Positions 1 through 6,780 of a DNA stretch of 14,853 nucleotides are shown piece after piece; the first letter of the stretch is position 1, and each line of letters begins with the position of its first letter. A model generated the notes under the pieces. That model made no database searches. It worked only from the letters and a program-made list of their open reading frames with translations, and was not told the DNA's origin. The position numbers and the translations under genes were made by a program. The stretch comes from RGIG2041 sp045652745 (GTDB lineage: Bacteria > Bacillota > Clostridia > UBA1381 > UMGS1253): the NCBI GenBank assembly GCA_045652745.1, contig JAZRUW010000026.1:1-14853 (forward strand), read 5' to 3'.

Positions 1-27
1 GGTGACGATATTTCATTTGAAGAATAA
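1..27 (+). CDS. 3' end of an upstream gene, probably dnaX (partial)
   Basis: The first 27 bases read in frame 1 as GDDISFEE followed by TAA, and the ybaB ribosome binding site overlaps that stop. This is what the last codons of a translated upstream gene look like. In most Firmicutes the gene directly before ybaB and recR is dnaX (DNA polymerase III tau/gamma subunit), and a short acidic tail would fit. Eight residues cannot identify a family, so the name rests on gene order alone. Confidence 0.5.
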   Translation, partial: GDDISFEE

Positions 28-41
28 AGGAGATAAGAATT

Positions 42-383
42 ATGGCAAAATTCAGAGGCGGTATGCCCGGCATGGGCAACATGAATCAGATGATTAAGCA
101 AGCGCAGAAAATGCAGGAAGAAATGCTCAAAGCGCAAAGTGAGATTGAAGAAAAGACACTGGAGGCTTCTGCGGGCGGCGGCGCCGTAACCGTGACCATC
201 AACGGTAAAAAGGAACTGCTTTCCATCAAACTTTCCGAGGAAGCGGTGGATCCGGACGATATTGAAACGCTGGAAGACCTTATTTTAAGCGCGGTTAATG
301 AAGCAATGCGTCAGGCAGATGCGTTGGCATCCAGCACAATGGGTAAGTTGACGGGCGGCATGAACATCCCGGGATTATTTTAA
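42..383 (+). CDS. ybaB: YbaB/EbfC family nucleoid-associated DNA-binding protein
   Basis: A 113-residue protein of the YbaB/EbfC family, small dimeric proteins that bind DNA and are associated with the nucleoid. The Gly/Met-rich N-terminus (FRGGMPGMGNMNQMIKQAQK), the long charged helix at about residues 15-40, the core strand VTVTINGKKELLSIKL at about 48-64 and the C-terminal helix ending in a Met/Gly-rich tail are all typical. Length is normal for the family. AAGGAG at 27-32 lies 9 nt before the ATG and overlaps the preceding stop, so translation is probably coupled. recR begins 15 nt downstream. The dnaX-ybaB-recR order is one of the most conserved in bacteria and suggests a link to replication and repair, though the exact role of YbaB is not settled. 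Confidence 0.95.
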   Translation: MAKFRGGMPGMGNMNQMIKQAQKMQEEMLKAQSEIEEKTLEASAGGGAVTVTINGKKELLSIKLSEEAVDPDDIETLEDLILSAVNEAMRQADALASSTMGKLTGGMNIPGLF

Positions 384-398
384 AAAGGAATTATCATT

Positions 399-992
399 AT
401 GCACGCACCAACGATTGAAAAACTGATTGAACAATTTGAAAAATTGCCGGGCATTGGCAGAAAGAGCGCGGAGCGCATTGCGTTTCACGTTTTGCAGATG
501 CCGGACAAGTATGCACAGGATATGTGTGATGCGATTGCCGAGGCAAAGCAGAAGGTCGTTTTTTGCGATAGCTGTCAGAATTTGACGGACCATTCACCTT
601 GTGAAATCTGTGCAGATTCAGGTCGTGATGCAAGCGTGATTTGTGTTGTGGAAACACCGAAGGATGTAGCCGCAATGGAAAAAATGCGTGAGTATAAGGG
701 ACTGTATCATGTACTGCACGGCGCGCTTTCGCCGATGGACGGCATTGGACCGGATGATTTGAAAATTGCGCCGCTCTTAGCGCGCTTAGCAGATGACAGC
801 GTGCGCGAGGTCATTATGGCGACCAATCCGACCGTGCAGGGTGAGGCAACGGCTTTGTACTTATGCAAACTTTTAAAGCCGCTCGGTATTAAGGTGACAC
901 GCATTGCGCACGGCATTCCGGTCGGCGGCGATTTGGAATATGCCGATGAGGTAACACTCTTGCGTGCCATGGAAGGCAGACGCGAAATGTGA
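399..992 (+). CDS. recR: Recombination mediator protein RecR
   Basis: RecR works with RecO (and RecF) to load RecA on single-stranded DNA at gaps. The 197-residue protein is full length. It has the N-terminal helix-hairpin-helix (LPGIGRKSAERIAFHVL, about residues 16-32), a four-cysteine zinc finger (C56, C59, C68, C71) and a Toprim domain from about residue 80 (ICVVETPKDV onward). The C-terminal part contains the typical ATNPTVQGEATALYL and THIAHG-like segment (here TRIAHGIPVGGDLEYAD). AAGGAA at 385-390 gives a spacing of 8 nt. The stop overlaps the ribosome binding region of mltG, so the genes are very likely co-transcribed. Confidence 0.98.
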   Translation: MHAPTIEKLIEQFEKLPGIGRKSAERIAFHVLQMPDKYAQDMCDAIAEAKQKVVFCDSCQNLTDHSPCEICADSGRDASVICVVETPKDVAAMEKMREYKGLYHVLHGALSPMDGIGPDDLKIAPLLARLADDSVREVIMATNPTVQGEATALYLCKLLKPLGIKVTRIAHGIPVGGDLEYADEVTLLRAMEGRREM

Positions 993-994
993 GG
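990..994 (+). promoter_or_regulatory. Ribosome binding site that sets the mltG start
   Basis: TGAGG overlaps the recR stop codon and lies 6 nt before the ATG at 1001. An in-frame GTG at 989 has no Shine-Dalgarno sequence at a workable distance and would add only MRLA in front of the membrane anchor. The ATG is therefore preferred. Confidence 0.6.
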
Positions 995-1000
995 CTTGCT

Positions 1001-2023
1001 ATGAAAAAAACAGCCAAAAACAAAAGAAAAACGCTACTTGCGCTCATTTTAGTACTTGTCTTTGCCGCAGCGCTGTATTTGGGTGCGCTTGGTTTTGAGG
1101 TATTGGGTATTTTGCAACCGAGCCGTACGGTAACGGTGACGGTAACGGATGCGCGCGTAGCGCAGATTGCAAAGATGCTCAAAGAAGACGGCATCATCAA
1201 AAGTCCGTTCCTGTTCCGCACGATGGTATGGCTGAAAGGCGCGGAAAACCGATTCTTTACGGCGACCTTTGATGTGGATGCAGGCGATGGTTATAACCGC
1301 ATCATCAACACCTTGACTTATGACAGCGGCTACCGCACAACCGATATTACGGTGCCGGAGGGTTCTACGCTCAAAGACATCACTGCCATTGTCGCAAAGA
1401 CGGGGTATGTGACGGAAGAGAAATTTAGCGAGGCGCTTCAAGAAAGTTACGATTATCCGTTCCTGCGCGGGATAGAGCGGGAAAATCCGTTGGAAGGCTA
1501 TTTATTTCCCGATACCTACAATATTTCCAATACGATGTCCGCGCGCGAGATTGTATCCATGATGCTCAACCGTTTTTCGCAGGTGTATACAGATGCATAC
1601 AGCGCAAGGGCGAAAAAACTCGGTTACAGTGATGATGAGATTTTAATTCTTGCTTCTATTATTGAAGGGGAGGCCGGTACGGGCAATGACCGCAGCCGTG
1701 TTTCAGCGGTATTTCATAACCGTTTAAACAAGCCGTCGGTGTATCCGTATCTGCAATCCTGTGCAACGGTGCAGTATATTTTGGGAGAGAAGAAGCTGAT
1801 TTTGAGTATGGAGGATACACGCATTGATTCTCCGTACAATACCTATCGCTACGCCGGTCTTCCGATTGGCCCGATTTGCAATCCGGGCAGAGCGGCCATT
1901 GAGGCGGCGCTTTATCCGGCAAATACGGATGATTACTATTTCCAGTCGGATGCGCAGGGCAAAATTTACTATGCAAAAACCATGCAGGAGCATGAGAATT
2001 TAAAACGCAAAATTCAACAGTAG
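1001..2023 (+). CDS. mltG: Endolytic peptidoglycan transglycosylase MltG (YceG-like)
   Basis: MltG cleaves nascent glycan strands in the periplasmic or wall zone and is thought to end glycan polymerisation. From the ATG at 1001 the product has 340 residues: a Lys/Arg-rich cytosolic tip, one membrane segment at about residues 11-31, a LysM-like region in the middle, and the catalytic YceG domain. The active-site glutamate is expected at E222 in LASIIEGEAG. The downstream family signature is present as FHNRL, YLQSCATVQYIL and SPYNTYRYAGLPIGPICNPG, with the usual C-terminal ALYPA...YYF block. It follows recR directly, and trmR begins 10 nt after its stop. The gene is intact and all family landmarks are in order. 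In B. subtilis mltG (yrrL) also stands next to trmR and the trhP genes. Confidence 0.95.
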   Translation: MKKTAKNKRKTLLALILVLVFAAALYLGALGFEVLGILQPSRTVTVTVTDARVAQIAKMLKEDGIIKSPFLFRTMVWLKGAENRFFTATFDVDAGDGYNRIINTLTYDSGYRTTDITVPEGSTLKDITAIVAKTGYVTEEKFSEALQESYDYPFLRGIERENPLEGYLFPDTYNISNTMSAREIVSMMLNRFSQVYTDAYSARAKKLGYSDDEILILASIIEGEAGTGNDRSRVSAVFHNRLNKPSVYPYLQSCATVQYILGEKKLILSMEDTRIDSPYNTYRYAGLPIGPICNPGRAAIEAALYPANTDDYYFQSDAQGKIYYAKTMQEHENLKRKIQQ

Positions 2024-2033
2024 GTGAACATTT

Positions 2034-2687
2034 ATGCCGTTTGAAGAACAAATTACGCATAATTATATTATAGATTATATCCGCGATACCCTCCGCCCGA
2101 GCGAGGGTATTTTGGCGCAACTGGAAGCTTACGCACACCAAAACGGCGTGCCGATTGTGCAAAAAGAGGTTGCGGCTTTTCTGGAAACCATGTGCAGTAT
2201 CCAAAAACCGATGCGTGTGCTTGAAATCGGTACAGCCATCGGATATTCCGCGCTATTAATGCTCTCCAACCTGCCGGAGGGCGCACAAATTGTCAGCATC
2301 GAGCGCGATGCGACTATGGCGGCACTGGCGAGAGAGAATATAGAAAAAGCAGAGATGAGTACGCAAATCACGGTTGTGGAAGCGGATGCGGAAGAATACT
2401 TAAAAGAATTAGAAGACAGTTTCGATATGATATTTATGGATGCGGCAAAATCGCATTACATCTATTTTTTACCGGAGTGCATCCGCCTGTTAAAGCAAGG
2501 CGGCGTGCTGATTAGTGACAATATTTTGTACGGCGGTATGGTAGCCAATCGTGCCTTGCTGATTCGAAGAAAAATCACGATTGTGAAACGACTCAAAAAA
2601 TACATTGCGGCACTTTGCGCGTCACCGCAATTAAAGACAAGTCTGTTGTCGATTGGCGACGGGGTATCTTTATCGTATAAACTGTAG
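2034..2687 (+). CDS. trmR: tRNA 5-hydroxyuridine methyltransferase TrmR (YrrM-type O-methyltransferase)
   Basis: A 217-residue class I SAM-dependent O-methyltransferase. Visible motifs are the SAM loop LEIGTAIGYS (63-72), an acidic ribose-binding residue in SIERD (E90), the metal/catalytic region FMDAAK (D136) and SDNILYGGMV (D162, N163). The family looks like catechol O-methyltransferase, but the Bacillus member YrrM was shown to be TrmR, which turns 5-hydroxyuridine at tRNA position 34 into 5-methoxyuridine. Placement between mltG and a U32 protein, as in B. subtilis, supports that specific call. AGGTGA at 2022-2027, overlapping the mltG stop, is 6 nt before the ATG. A small-molecule O-methyltransferase remains possible but is less likely given the neighbour. 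Confidence 0.87.
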   Translation: MPFEEQITHNYIIDYIRDTLRPSEGILAQLEAYAHQNGVPIVQKEVAAFLETMCSIQKPMRVLEIGTAIGYSALLMLSNLPEGAQIVSIERDATMAALARENIEKAEMSTQITVVEADAEEYLKELEDSFDMIFMDAAKSHYIYFLPECIRLLKQGGVLISDNILYGGMVANRALLIRRKITIVKRLKKYIAALCASPQLKTSLLSIGDGVSLSYKL

Positions 2688-2690
2688 GAG
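2686..2690 (+). promoter_or_regulatory. Ribosome binding site that sets the trhP start
   Basis: AGGAG overlaps the trmR TAG stop. It is 8 nt before the ATG at 2699 but only 2 nt before the in-frame ATG at 2693, which is too close. The downstream ATG also gives the usual family N-terminus, MKKPELLAPAGD. Confidence 0.8.
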
Positions 2691-2698
2691 AAATGCTT

Positions 2699-3937
2699 AT
2701 GAAAAAACCTGAACTGCTTGCACCTGCAGGCGATTTGGAAAAATTGAAGATGGCGGTGCTCTACGGCGCAGATGCCGTCTACATCGGCGGCGAAAGCTTC
2801 GGTCTTCGTGTGGCATCGAAAAACTTCGACCGCGCGCAAATGGAAGAAGGCATCCGTTTTGCACATGAGCGTGGCGTAAAGGTGTATGTCACCGTAAACA
2901 TCATTCCGCACAATGCGCAATTAAAAGGGTTTGACAAGTATCTGGATATGCTTTGCGAAATTGGCGCAGATGCGGTGATTGTGGCGGATTTGGGCCTGTT
3001 TTCCCTGGTGCGCAGGCTGCATCCGGAAATGAGCGTGCATGTATCTACACAGGCAAACAACGTAAACTATGCAACGGTGCAGATGTGGCATCAGCTCGGT
3101 GCGGAGCGTGTCGTTCTTGCACGCGAGCTTTCGTTTACGGAAATTCATGAAATCCGCGAAAAAACTGACCCTGCCTTGGAACTGGAAGCCTTTGTGCACG
3201 GTGCAATGTGCATTTCCTATTCGGGCAGATGTCTGCTTAGCAACTACTTAACCAAGCGCGATGCAAACTTAGGTGCCTGCGCACAGCCGTGCCGCTGGAA
3301 ATATGCGCTTGTGGAGGAAAAACGGCCGGGCGAGTATATGGAAATTTCCGAAAGCGACAACGGCACATTTATATTTAACTCCAAGGATTTAAATATGATT
3401 GCACATATTCCGGAGTTGGTAAAAAGCGGTATCACGAGTTTCAAAATTGAGGGCAGAGTAAAAAGCGAGTATTATGTGGCAACGGTGGTGAATGCGTATC
3501 GCCGTGAAATTGACCGCTATTTTGCAGACCCCGAAAACTATGTGTTTGACCCGAATGCGCTTGAGGAAGTATTGAAGGTCAGCCACCGGCCGTACTGTAC
3601 GGGATTTTATTTCGGCAAAACGGATGAAAATTCGCAGGTGTACGAAAACAGTTCGTACATCCGTGATTACGATATTGTAGGTTTTATTTTGGATTATGAT
3701 GAAAAGACGGGCATTGCAACCGTGGCGCAGAGAAATAAATTCTGCGTGGGTGATACAGTAGAGATTATGCAACCCGGCAAACCGTATTTTGCACAGAAGG
3801 TCGAGTGGATGAAGAACGAGGCGGGTGAGAACATCGATTGTGTGCCGCACGCCGAGATGGTATTTACAATGAAACTGGAACAGCCTTGCGTTAAAAATGC
3901 GATGATTCGCAAGGGTGAATTGGTATCCGGATACTGA
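2699..3937 (+). CDS. trhP: Peptidase U32 family protein, probable tRNA 5-hydroxyuridine synthase TrhP
   Basis: A 412-residue U32-family protein. The N-terminus PELLAPAGDLEKLKMAVLYGADAVY and the signature EAFVHGAMCISYSGRCLLSN (residues 163-182) are diagnostic. Four cysteines, C171, C178, C194 and C198, match the expected Fe-S cluster ligands of these enzymes. Although the family was named as a peptidase, characterised members (TrhP, RlhA) hydroxylate RNA using prephenate-dependent chemistry. TrhP makes 5-hydroxyuridine at tRNA U34, which TrmR then methylates. Direct linkage to trmR favours TrhP over RlhA. In B. subtilis two genes (yrrN and yrrO) encode the activity; only the longer YrrO-like one is present here. 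A strong hairpin terminator begins 26 nt after the stop. Confidence 0.87.
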   Translation: MKKPELLAPAGDLEKLKMAVLYGADAVYIGGESFGLRVASKNFDRAQMEEGIRFAHERGVKVYVTVNIIPHNAQLKGFDKYLDMLCEIGADAVIVADLGLFSLVRRLHPEMSVHVSTQANNVNYATVQMWHQLGAERVVLARELSFTEIHEIREKTDPALELEAFVHGAMCISYSGRCLLSNYLTKRDANLGACAQPCRWKYALVEEKRPGEYMEISESDNGTFIFNSKDLNMIAHIPELVKSGITSFKIEGRVKSEYYVATVVNAYRREIDRYFADPENYVFDPNALEEVLKVSHRPYCTGFYFGKTDENSQVYENSSYIRDYDIVGFILDYDEKTGIATVAQRNKFCVGDTVEIMQPGKPYFAQKVEWMKNEAGENIDCVPHAEMVFTMKLEQPCVKNAMIRKGELVSGY

Positions 3938-3963
3938 CGCATCTGCTTAAGCAAATAAGTACA

Positions 3964-3995
3964 AAAGCCGATTTCTCCGTAGAGAAATCGGCTTT
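3964..3995. terminator. Bidirectional intrinsic terminator between trhP and rsmI
   Basis: Perfect 14-bp stem (AAAGCCGATTTCTC paired with its complement) and a CGTA loop. On the + strand it is followed by TTTAATTATTTTTTC. On the - strand it is followed by TTTTGTACTT. It separates the convergent operons and stands only 2 nt past the rsmI stop codon. Confidence 0.93.
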
Positions 3996-3997
3996 AA

Positions 3998-4834
3998 TTA
4001 TTTTTTCTTTATTACACTATATACTTCGTTTTTGGGAACACCGCGTTGTTTTGCGGCCGCCTTGATGGCATCGGATTCGCTCATACCTTCCTCTATAAGC
4101 ATATGCACATGTTCCTCTACGGAGATTTGCGTATAGTCTGTTTCGGTTTCCTCGATGTTTTTACCATCAATGACCAGAACAAATTCGCCCTTCGGATTTT
4201 CTTCTTTGTATTTTTCTACGGCTTCACCGAGGGTAGTGCGCACAAATTCCTCGTGCAGCTTGGTGATTTCGCGCGCCAGCACGATTTTGCGGTCTGCACC
4301 GAGCGTGTCGCACAAATCGGACAGGGTAGCGCGCAGTTTATGCGGTGCTTCATAAAAGAGCATCGTGCGTGTTTCGTTTTTGATTTCTTCCAAGTGCGCC
4401 TTGCGTTGGCGGCGATTCATGGACAAAAAACCCTCGAAGCAAAATCTGCCGGTGGCAAGTCCGGAGGTGATAAGCGCGCAAATGCCGGCTACTGCACCCG
4501 GCACAGGTGTAACACGGATGCCGTTTGCAATGGCAAGCTTTGCCAAATCTTCACCGGGGTCGGATATGGCAGGTGTGCCTGCATCCGACACGACGGCGAT
4601 ACTTTCGCCCGCAAGGAGTTTTTCTATTAAATAATTGCCCTTTTCGCGCTTGTTGTGTTCATAATAACTCGTCATTGGCGTATGTATGCCGAAATGATTT
4701 AAAAGCTTTAAGGTTTGACGTGTATCCTCTGCGGCAATCAAGTCAACGCTTTCGAGCGTTTCTAAACAACGGGCGGTGATGTCGCCTAAATTGCCGATGG
4801 GAGTAGCGCAAAGGTAAAGCGTTCCTTTATTCAT
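3998..4834 (-). CDS. rsmI: 16S rRNA (cytidine-1402 2'-O)-methyltransferase RsmI
   Basis: RsmI adds the 2'-O-methyl group to C1402 in the decoding centre of 16S rRNA. From the ATG at 4834 it has 278 residues. Motifs of the tetrapyrrole-methylase fold are present in order: TPIGNLGD (11-18), EDTR (36-39), SDAGTPAISDPG (83-94), PGA (112-114), then EAPHKL and AREITKLHEEF. The C-terminal tail (SDAIKAAAKQRGVPKNEVY) is the usual small helical domain. GGGAG lies 7 nt upstream of this ATG, whereas the frame upstream of it has no motif similarity, so the longer start is rejected. It overlaps the 3' end of the trmN6-type gene by 8 nt, which implies translational coupling. In B. subtilis, yazA (GIY-YIG protein) lies between the two; it is missing here. 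Confidence 0.96.
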   Translation of the reverse strand: MNKGTLYLCATPIGNLGDITARCLETLESVDLIAAEDTRQTLKLLNHFGIHTPMTSYYEHNKREKGNYLIEKLLAGESIAVVSDAGTPAISDPGEDLAKLAIANGIRVTPVPGAVAGICALITSGLATGRFCFEGFLSMNRRQRKAHLEEIKNETRTMLFYEAPHKLRATLSDLCDTLGADRKIVLAREITKLHEEFVRTTLGEAVEKYKEENPKGEFVLVIDGKNIEETETDYTQISVEEHVHMLIEEGMSESDAIKAAAKQRGVPKNEVYSVIKKK

Positions 4835-5558
4835 CGTTGGACTCCCTTCCGTAAATCGCATGGATTTCTTTGGAATAGTTGTGGTTTTCATCATAAACGT
4901 AGAGCGGGGGCATCATTTTCAGTTCCGCGCCGCCGCCGCGCGACCCTTCCACAAGGACGATATTTGCCTTTTTGTACGGTTGCGGATGTACGAATTGTAC
5001 ACGCTTCGGTTCAATGCCGTACGCACGCATTGTGCAGAAAATATCCACAAGCCGTTCCGGTTTGTGCACCAAAAACAGTTTGCCGCCAAAGCGAAGCATT
5101 GCCGCGCTTTCGCGGATGACATCTTCGAGTGTGCACAAAATCTCGTGTCGTGCAATATTTTTTTCGTCCGTTTTATTTTGAAGCCCGCCTTTGTCAGCGA
5201 TGTAGGGTGGGTTACAGGTTACAACATCCACACTCGCTTTGGGAATATAGGCGGAGCAGTTATTTAAATTGTCTTCGATAATCTCCATGCGGTCTCGCAG
5301 ATTGTTGAGTGCAACACTGCGGCGCGCAAGCGATGCGGATTTAGACTGCACTTCCACACAGTAGATTTTCTCTGCGTTGGTTTTGCCGGCGAGCAAAATG
5401 CCGACAATGCCGTTGCCGCTGCATAAATCCACTGCCGTTTTCATCGGTGTATCTTTGGCAAAGTGCGACAAAAGCACGGCATCCACCCCAAAGCAGAAAA
5501 GTTCATCATCCTGAATGAGTTTTAATCCGCCGATTTGTAAATCATCAATTCTTTCCAT
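4827..5558 (-). CDS. tRNA1(Val) (adenine-37-N6)-methyltransferase-like protein (TrmN6/YabB)
   Basis: A 243-residue SAM-dependent N6-adenine methyltransferase. Visible features are the N-terminal segment IGGLKLIQDDELFCFGVDAVLL, typical of the TrmN6/YfiC family, the SAM loop DLCSGNGIVGILL (44-56), and the catalytic CNPPYI motif with NPPY at 116-119. The E. coli member methylates A37 of tRNA1(Val). The Firmicutes member (YabB) is placed beside rsmI as here, but its exact substrate is less well studied. AGAGG lies 8 nt before the ATG. The gene sits only about 20 nt after the ferredoxin terminator, with no room for a separate promoter, so it probably depends on read-through. A different substrate adenine is possible. 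Confidence 0.88.
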   Translation of the reverse strand: MERIDDLQIGGLKLIQDDELFCFGVDAVLLSHFAKDTPMKTAVDLCSGNGIVGILLAGKTNAEKIYCVEVQSKSASLARRSVALNNLRDRMEIIEDNLNNCSAYIPKASVDVVTCNPPYIADKGGLQNKTDEKNIARHEILCTLEDVIRESAAMLRFGGKLFLVHKPERLVDIFCTMRAYGIEPKRVQFVHPQPYKKANIVLVEGSRGGGAELKMMPPLYVYDENHNYSKEIHAIYGRESNDE

Positions 5559-5577
5559 ATGCGTATCCTCTTAACAA

Positions 5578-5607
5578 AAATGCCGATTGCGGCTGCAATC
5601 GGCATTT
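5578..5607 (-). terminator. Intrinsic terminator after the ferredoxin gene
   Basis: Perfect 13-bp stem AAATGCCGATTGC with a 4-nt loop. On the - strand the stem ends in a run of T (TTTTTG), the form of a Rho-independent terminator. It lies 12 nt after the ferredoxin stop and just before the trmN6-type start, so it should reduce transcription into that gene and rsmI. Confidence 0.88.
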
Positions 5608-5618
5608 CGTTTTGTTTC

Positions 5619-5789
5619 TTACTCTTCTGCAATTGCACCTACCGGGCAGTTGTCAGCGCAAGCGCCGCAGCTCAGGCAAGCGTCAGCGTCGATTACATGA
5701 ATCTCATCGCCGGCAGCGATACATTCAACCGGGCAGTTTGCTGCGCAAGCGCCGCAGTTAATGCAAGCATCACTAATTTTGAAAGCCAT
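5619..5789 (-). CDS. Clostridial-type 2[4Fe-4S] ferredoxin (56 residues)
   Basis: A small soluble electron carrier of anaerobic metabolism. Each half carries the classic CxxCxxCxxxCP cluster motif: CINCGACAANCP (C9, C12, C15, C19) and CLSCGACADNCP (C38, C41, C44, C48). Each cluster takes three cysteines from one motif and the last from the other, as in clostridial ferredoxins. The N-terminus MAFKISDAC and the length of 56 residues are typical. An extra cysteine, C23, lies in PVEC. The start is set by GGAGGTG, 7 nt upstream. The gene has its own promoter and terminator and interrupts the otherwise syntenic ricT-trmN6 segment. It was identified here by direct translation because it is too short for many gene callers. 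Confidence 0.97.
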   Translation of the reverse strand: MAFKISDACINCGACAANCPVECIAAGDEIHVIDADACLSCGACADNCPVGAIAEE

Positions 5790-5874
5790 TTAAACACACC
5801 TCCATACCAAAAATAACATATCATAAAATTTAATAATATGTGTATTTGGCAAGATATTTTATCTGCCGCTACAC

Positions 5875-5903
5875 ATTGTACCACATATTTTTCTATTCTT
5901 CAA
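5875..5903 (-). promoter_or_regulatory. Promoter for the ferredoxin gene
   Basis: On the - strand: TTGAAG (-35), 17-bp spacer, TACAAT (-10). The -35 box overlaps the last codons of ricT. The transcript would start near 5868 and carry a leader of about 80 nt, in which I see no recognised riboswitch. Confidence 0.72.
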
Positions 5904-6762
5904 GTGTTTTTAGAATATCTGCATCAATTTGTTCGGCTTCGGTGTTTTTTGCGTTTTTGAGCAGCTTCACTTCCGAAACGTCGAAGTCTTCAACACCGCC
6001 GCCTTTTTCGGAATTCATCGTCACCTTCAACTTGCCTTTCAAAAGGTTTACCGAGGTGACGGTACCCTTGCCGGACGGGGTCTGTACCAACGCGCCGACA
6101 CGCGGGGTGGTGCGAAGCATATCGTCATAGGCCGACTGCTCATACTTTAAACAGCACATCAGTCTGCCGCAAGTGCCCGAGATTTTGGACGGATTTAGCG
6201 AAAGACCTTGTTCCTTTGCCATTTTGATACTCACCGGAGCAAAATCACCGAGATACTGTGCGCAACAAAGATTTCTGCCGCAGATGCCGTAACTGCCAAT
6301 CATTTTGGCTTCGTCGCGTACACCAATCTGGCGCAGTTCAATACGTGTGCGGAATACGCCGGCCAAATCCTTGACCAGTTCACGGAAGTCTACACGGCCG
6401 TCTGCTGTAAAGTAAAACAGAATTTTACTGCAGTCGAAGGTATATTCCACATCCACGAGTTTCATTTCGAGTTTGTGTTCCTGAATTTTTGCGTTGCATT
6501 TTTCAAAGGCGTCGCGTTCCTTTTTCTTGTTTTCCTCCGCCTTTTTAAAATCGTCCGCATCCGCAATGCGCAGTACCTTTTTGAGCGGCTGCACGATTTT
6601 GTTTTCTTCGACCTCGCGGTTGCCGATGACCACTTTGCCCATTTCTACGCCGCGTGCCGTTTCCACAATCACGTGCATGTCGGCGGTGATTTGCTTACCG
6701 TCCGGATCGAAATAATATATTTTTCCTACGCTTTTGAAGCGTATGCCTACAATCTGTACCAT
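5893..6762 (-). CDS. ricT: PSP1-domain Fe-S regulator RicT (YaaT)
   Basis: RicT is the PSP1-domain subunit of the RicA-RicF-RicT complex, which in B. subtilis binds [4Fe-4S] clusters, stimulates RNase Y-dependent mRNA maturation and affects competence, biofilm and sporulation. The product has 289 residues. Hallmarks are the PSP1 block (VDFRELVKDLAGVFRTRIELRQIGVRDEAK in part, about residues 124-153) and two cysteine clusters: C161, C166, C167 in CGRNLCC and C198, C203, C204 in CGRLMCC. These are the expected Fe-S ligands. A Lys/Glu-rich helix spans about 70-100. GGAG overlapping the holB stop is 14 nt from the ATG, a long spacing. It is the third gene of darA-holB-ricT. RicA and RicF partners are not in the window. 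Confidence 0.93.
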   Translation of the reverse strand: MVQIVGIRFKSVGKIYYFDPDGKQITADMHVIVETARGVEMGKVVIGNREVEENKIVQPLKKVLRIADADDFKKAEENKKKERDAFEKCNAKIQEHKLEMKLVDVEYTFDCSKILFYFTADGRVDFRELVKDLAGVFRTRIELRQIGVRDEAKMIGSYGICGRNLCCAQYLGDFAPVSIKMAKEQGLSLNPSKISGTCGRLMCCLKYEQSAYDDMLRTTPRVGALVQTPSGKGTVTSVNLLKGKLKVTMNSEKGGGVEDFDVSEVKLLKNAKNTEAEQIDADILKTLEE

Positions 6763-6780
6763 TGTTGTAACTTTTTCTCC

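Noticed and set aside
1127..1148. Short direct repeat ACGGTAACGG...ACGGTAACGG inside mltG
   Set aside because: It encodes an alternating VTVTVT strand in the extracytoplasmic part of MltG. It stays in frame and is most simply explained by protein sequence.
4046..4630. Open frame of 194 codons on the + strand over rsmI
   Set aside because: Antisense to the conserved rsmI gene, with a low-complexity Phe/His-rich translation and no start signal.
5559..5816. 85-codon + strand frame with a hydrophobic, Ala/Ser-rich product between the trmN6-type gene and ricT
   Set aside because: It is antisense to the ferredoxin. The apparent signal-peptide look comes from reading Cys/Gly/Ala codons backwards and from the terminator stem.
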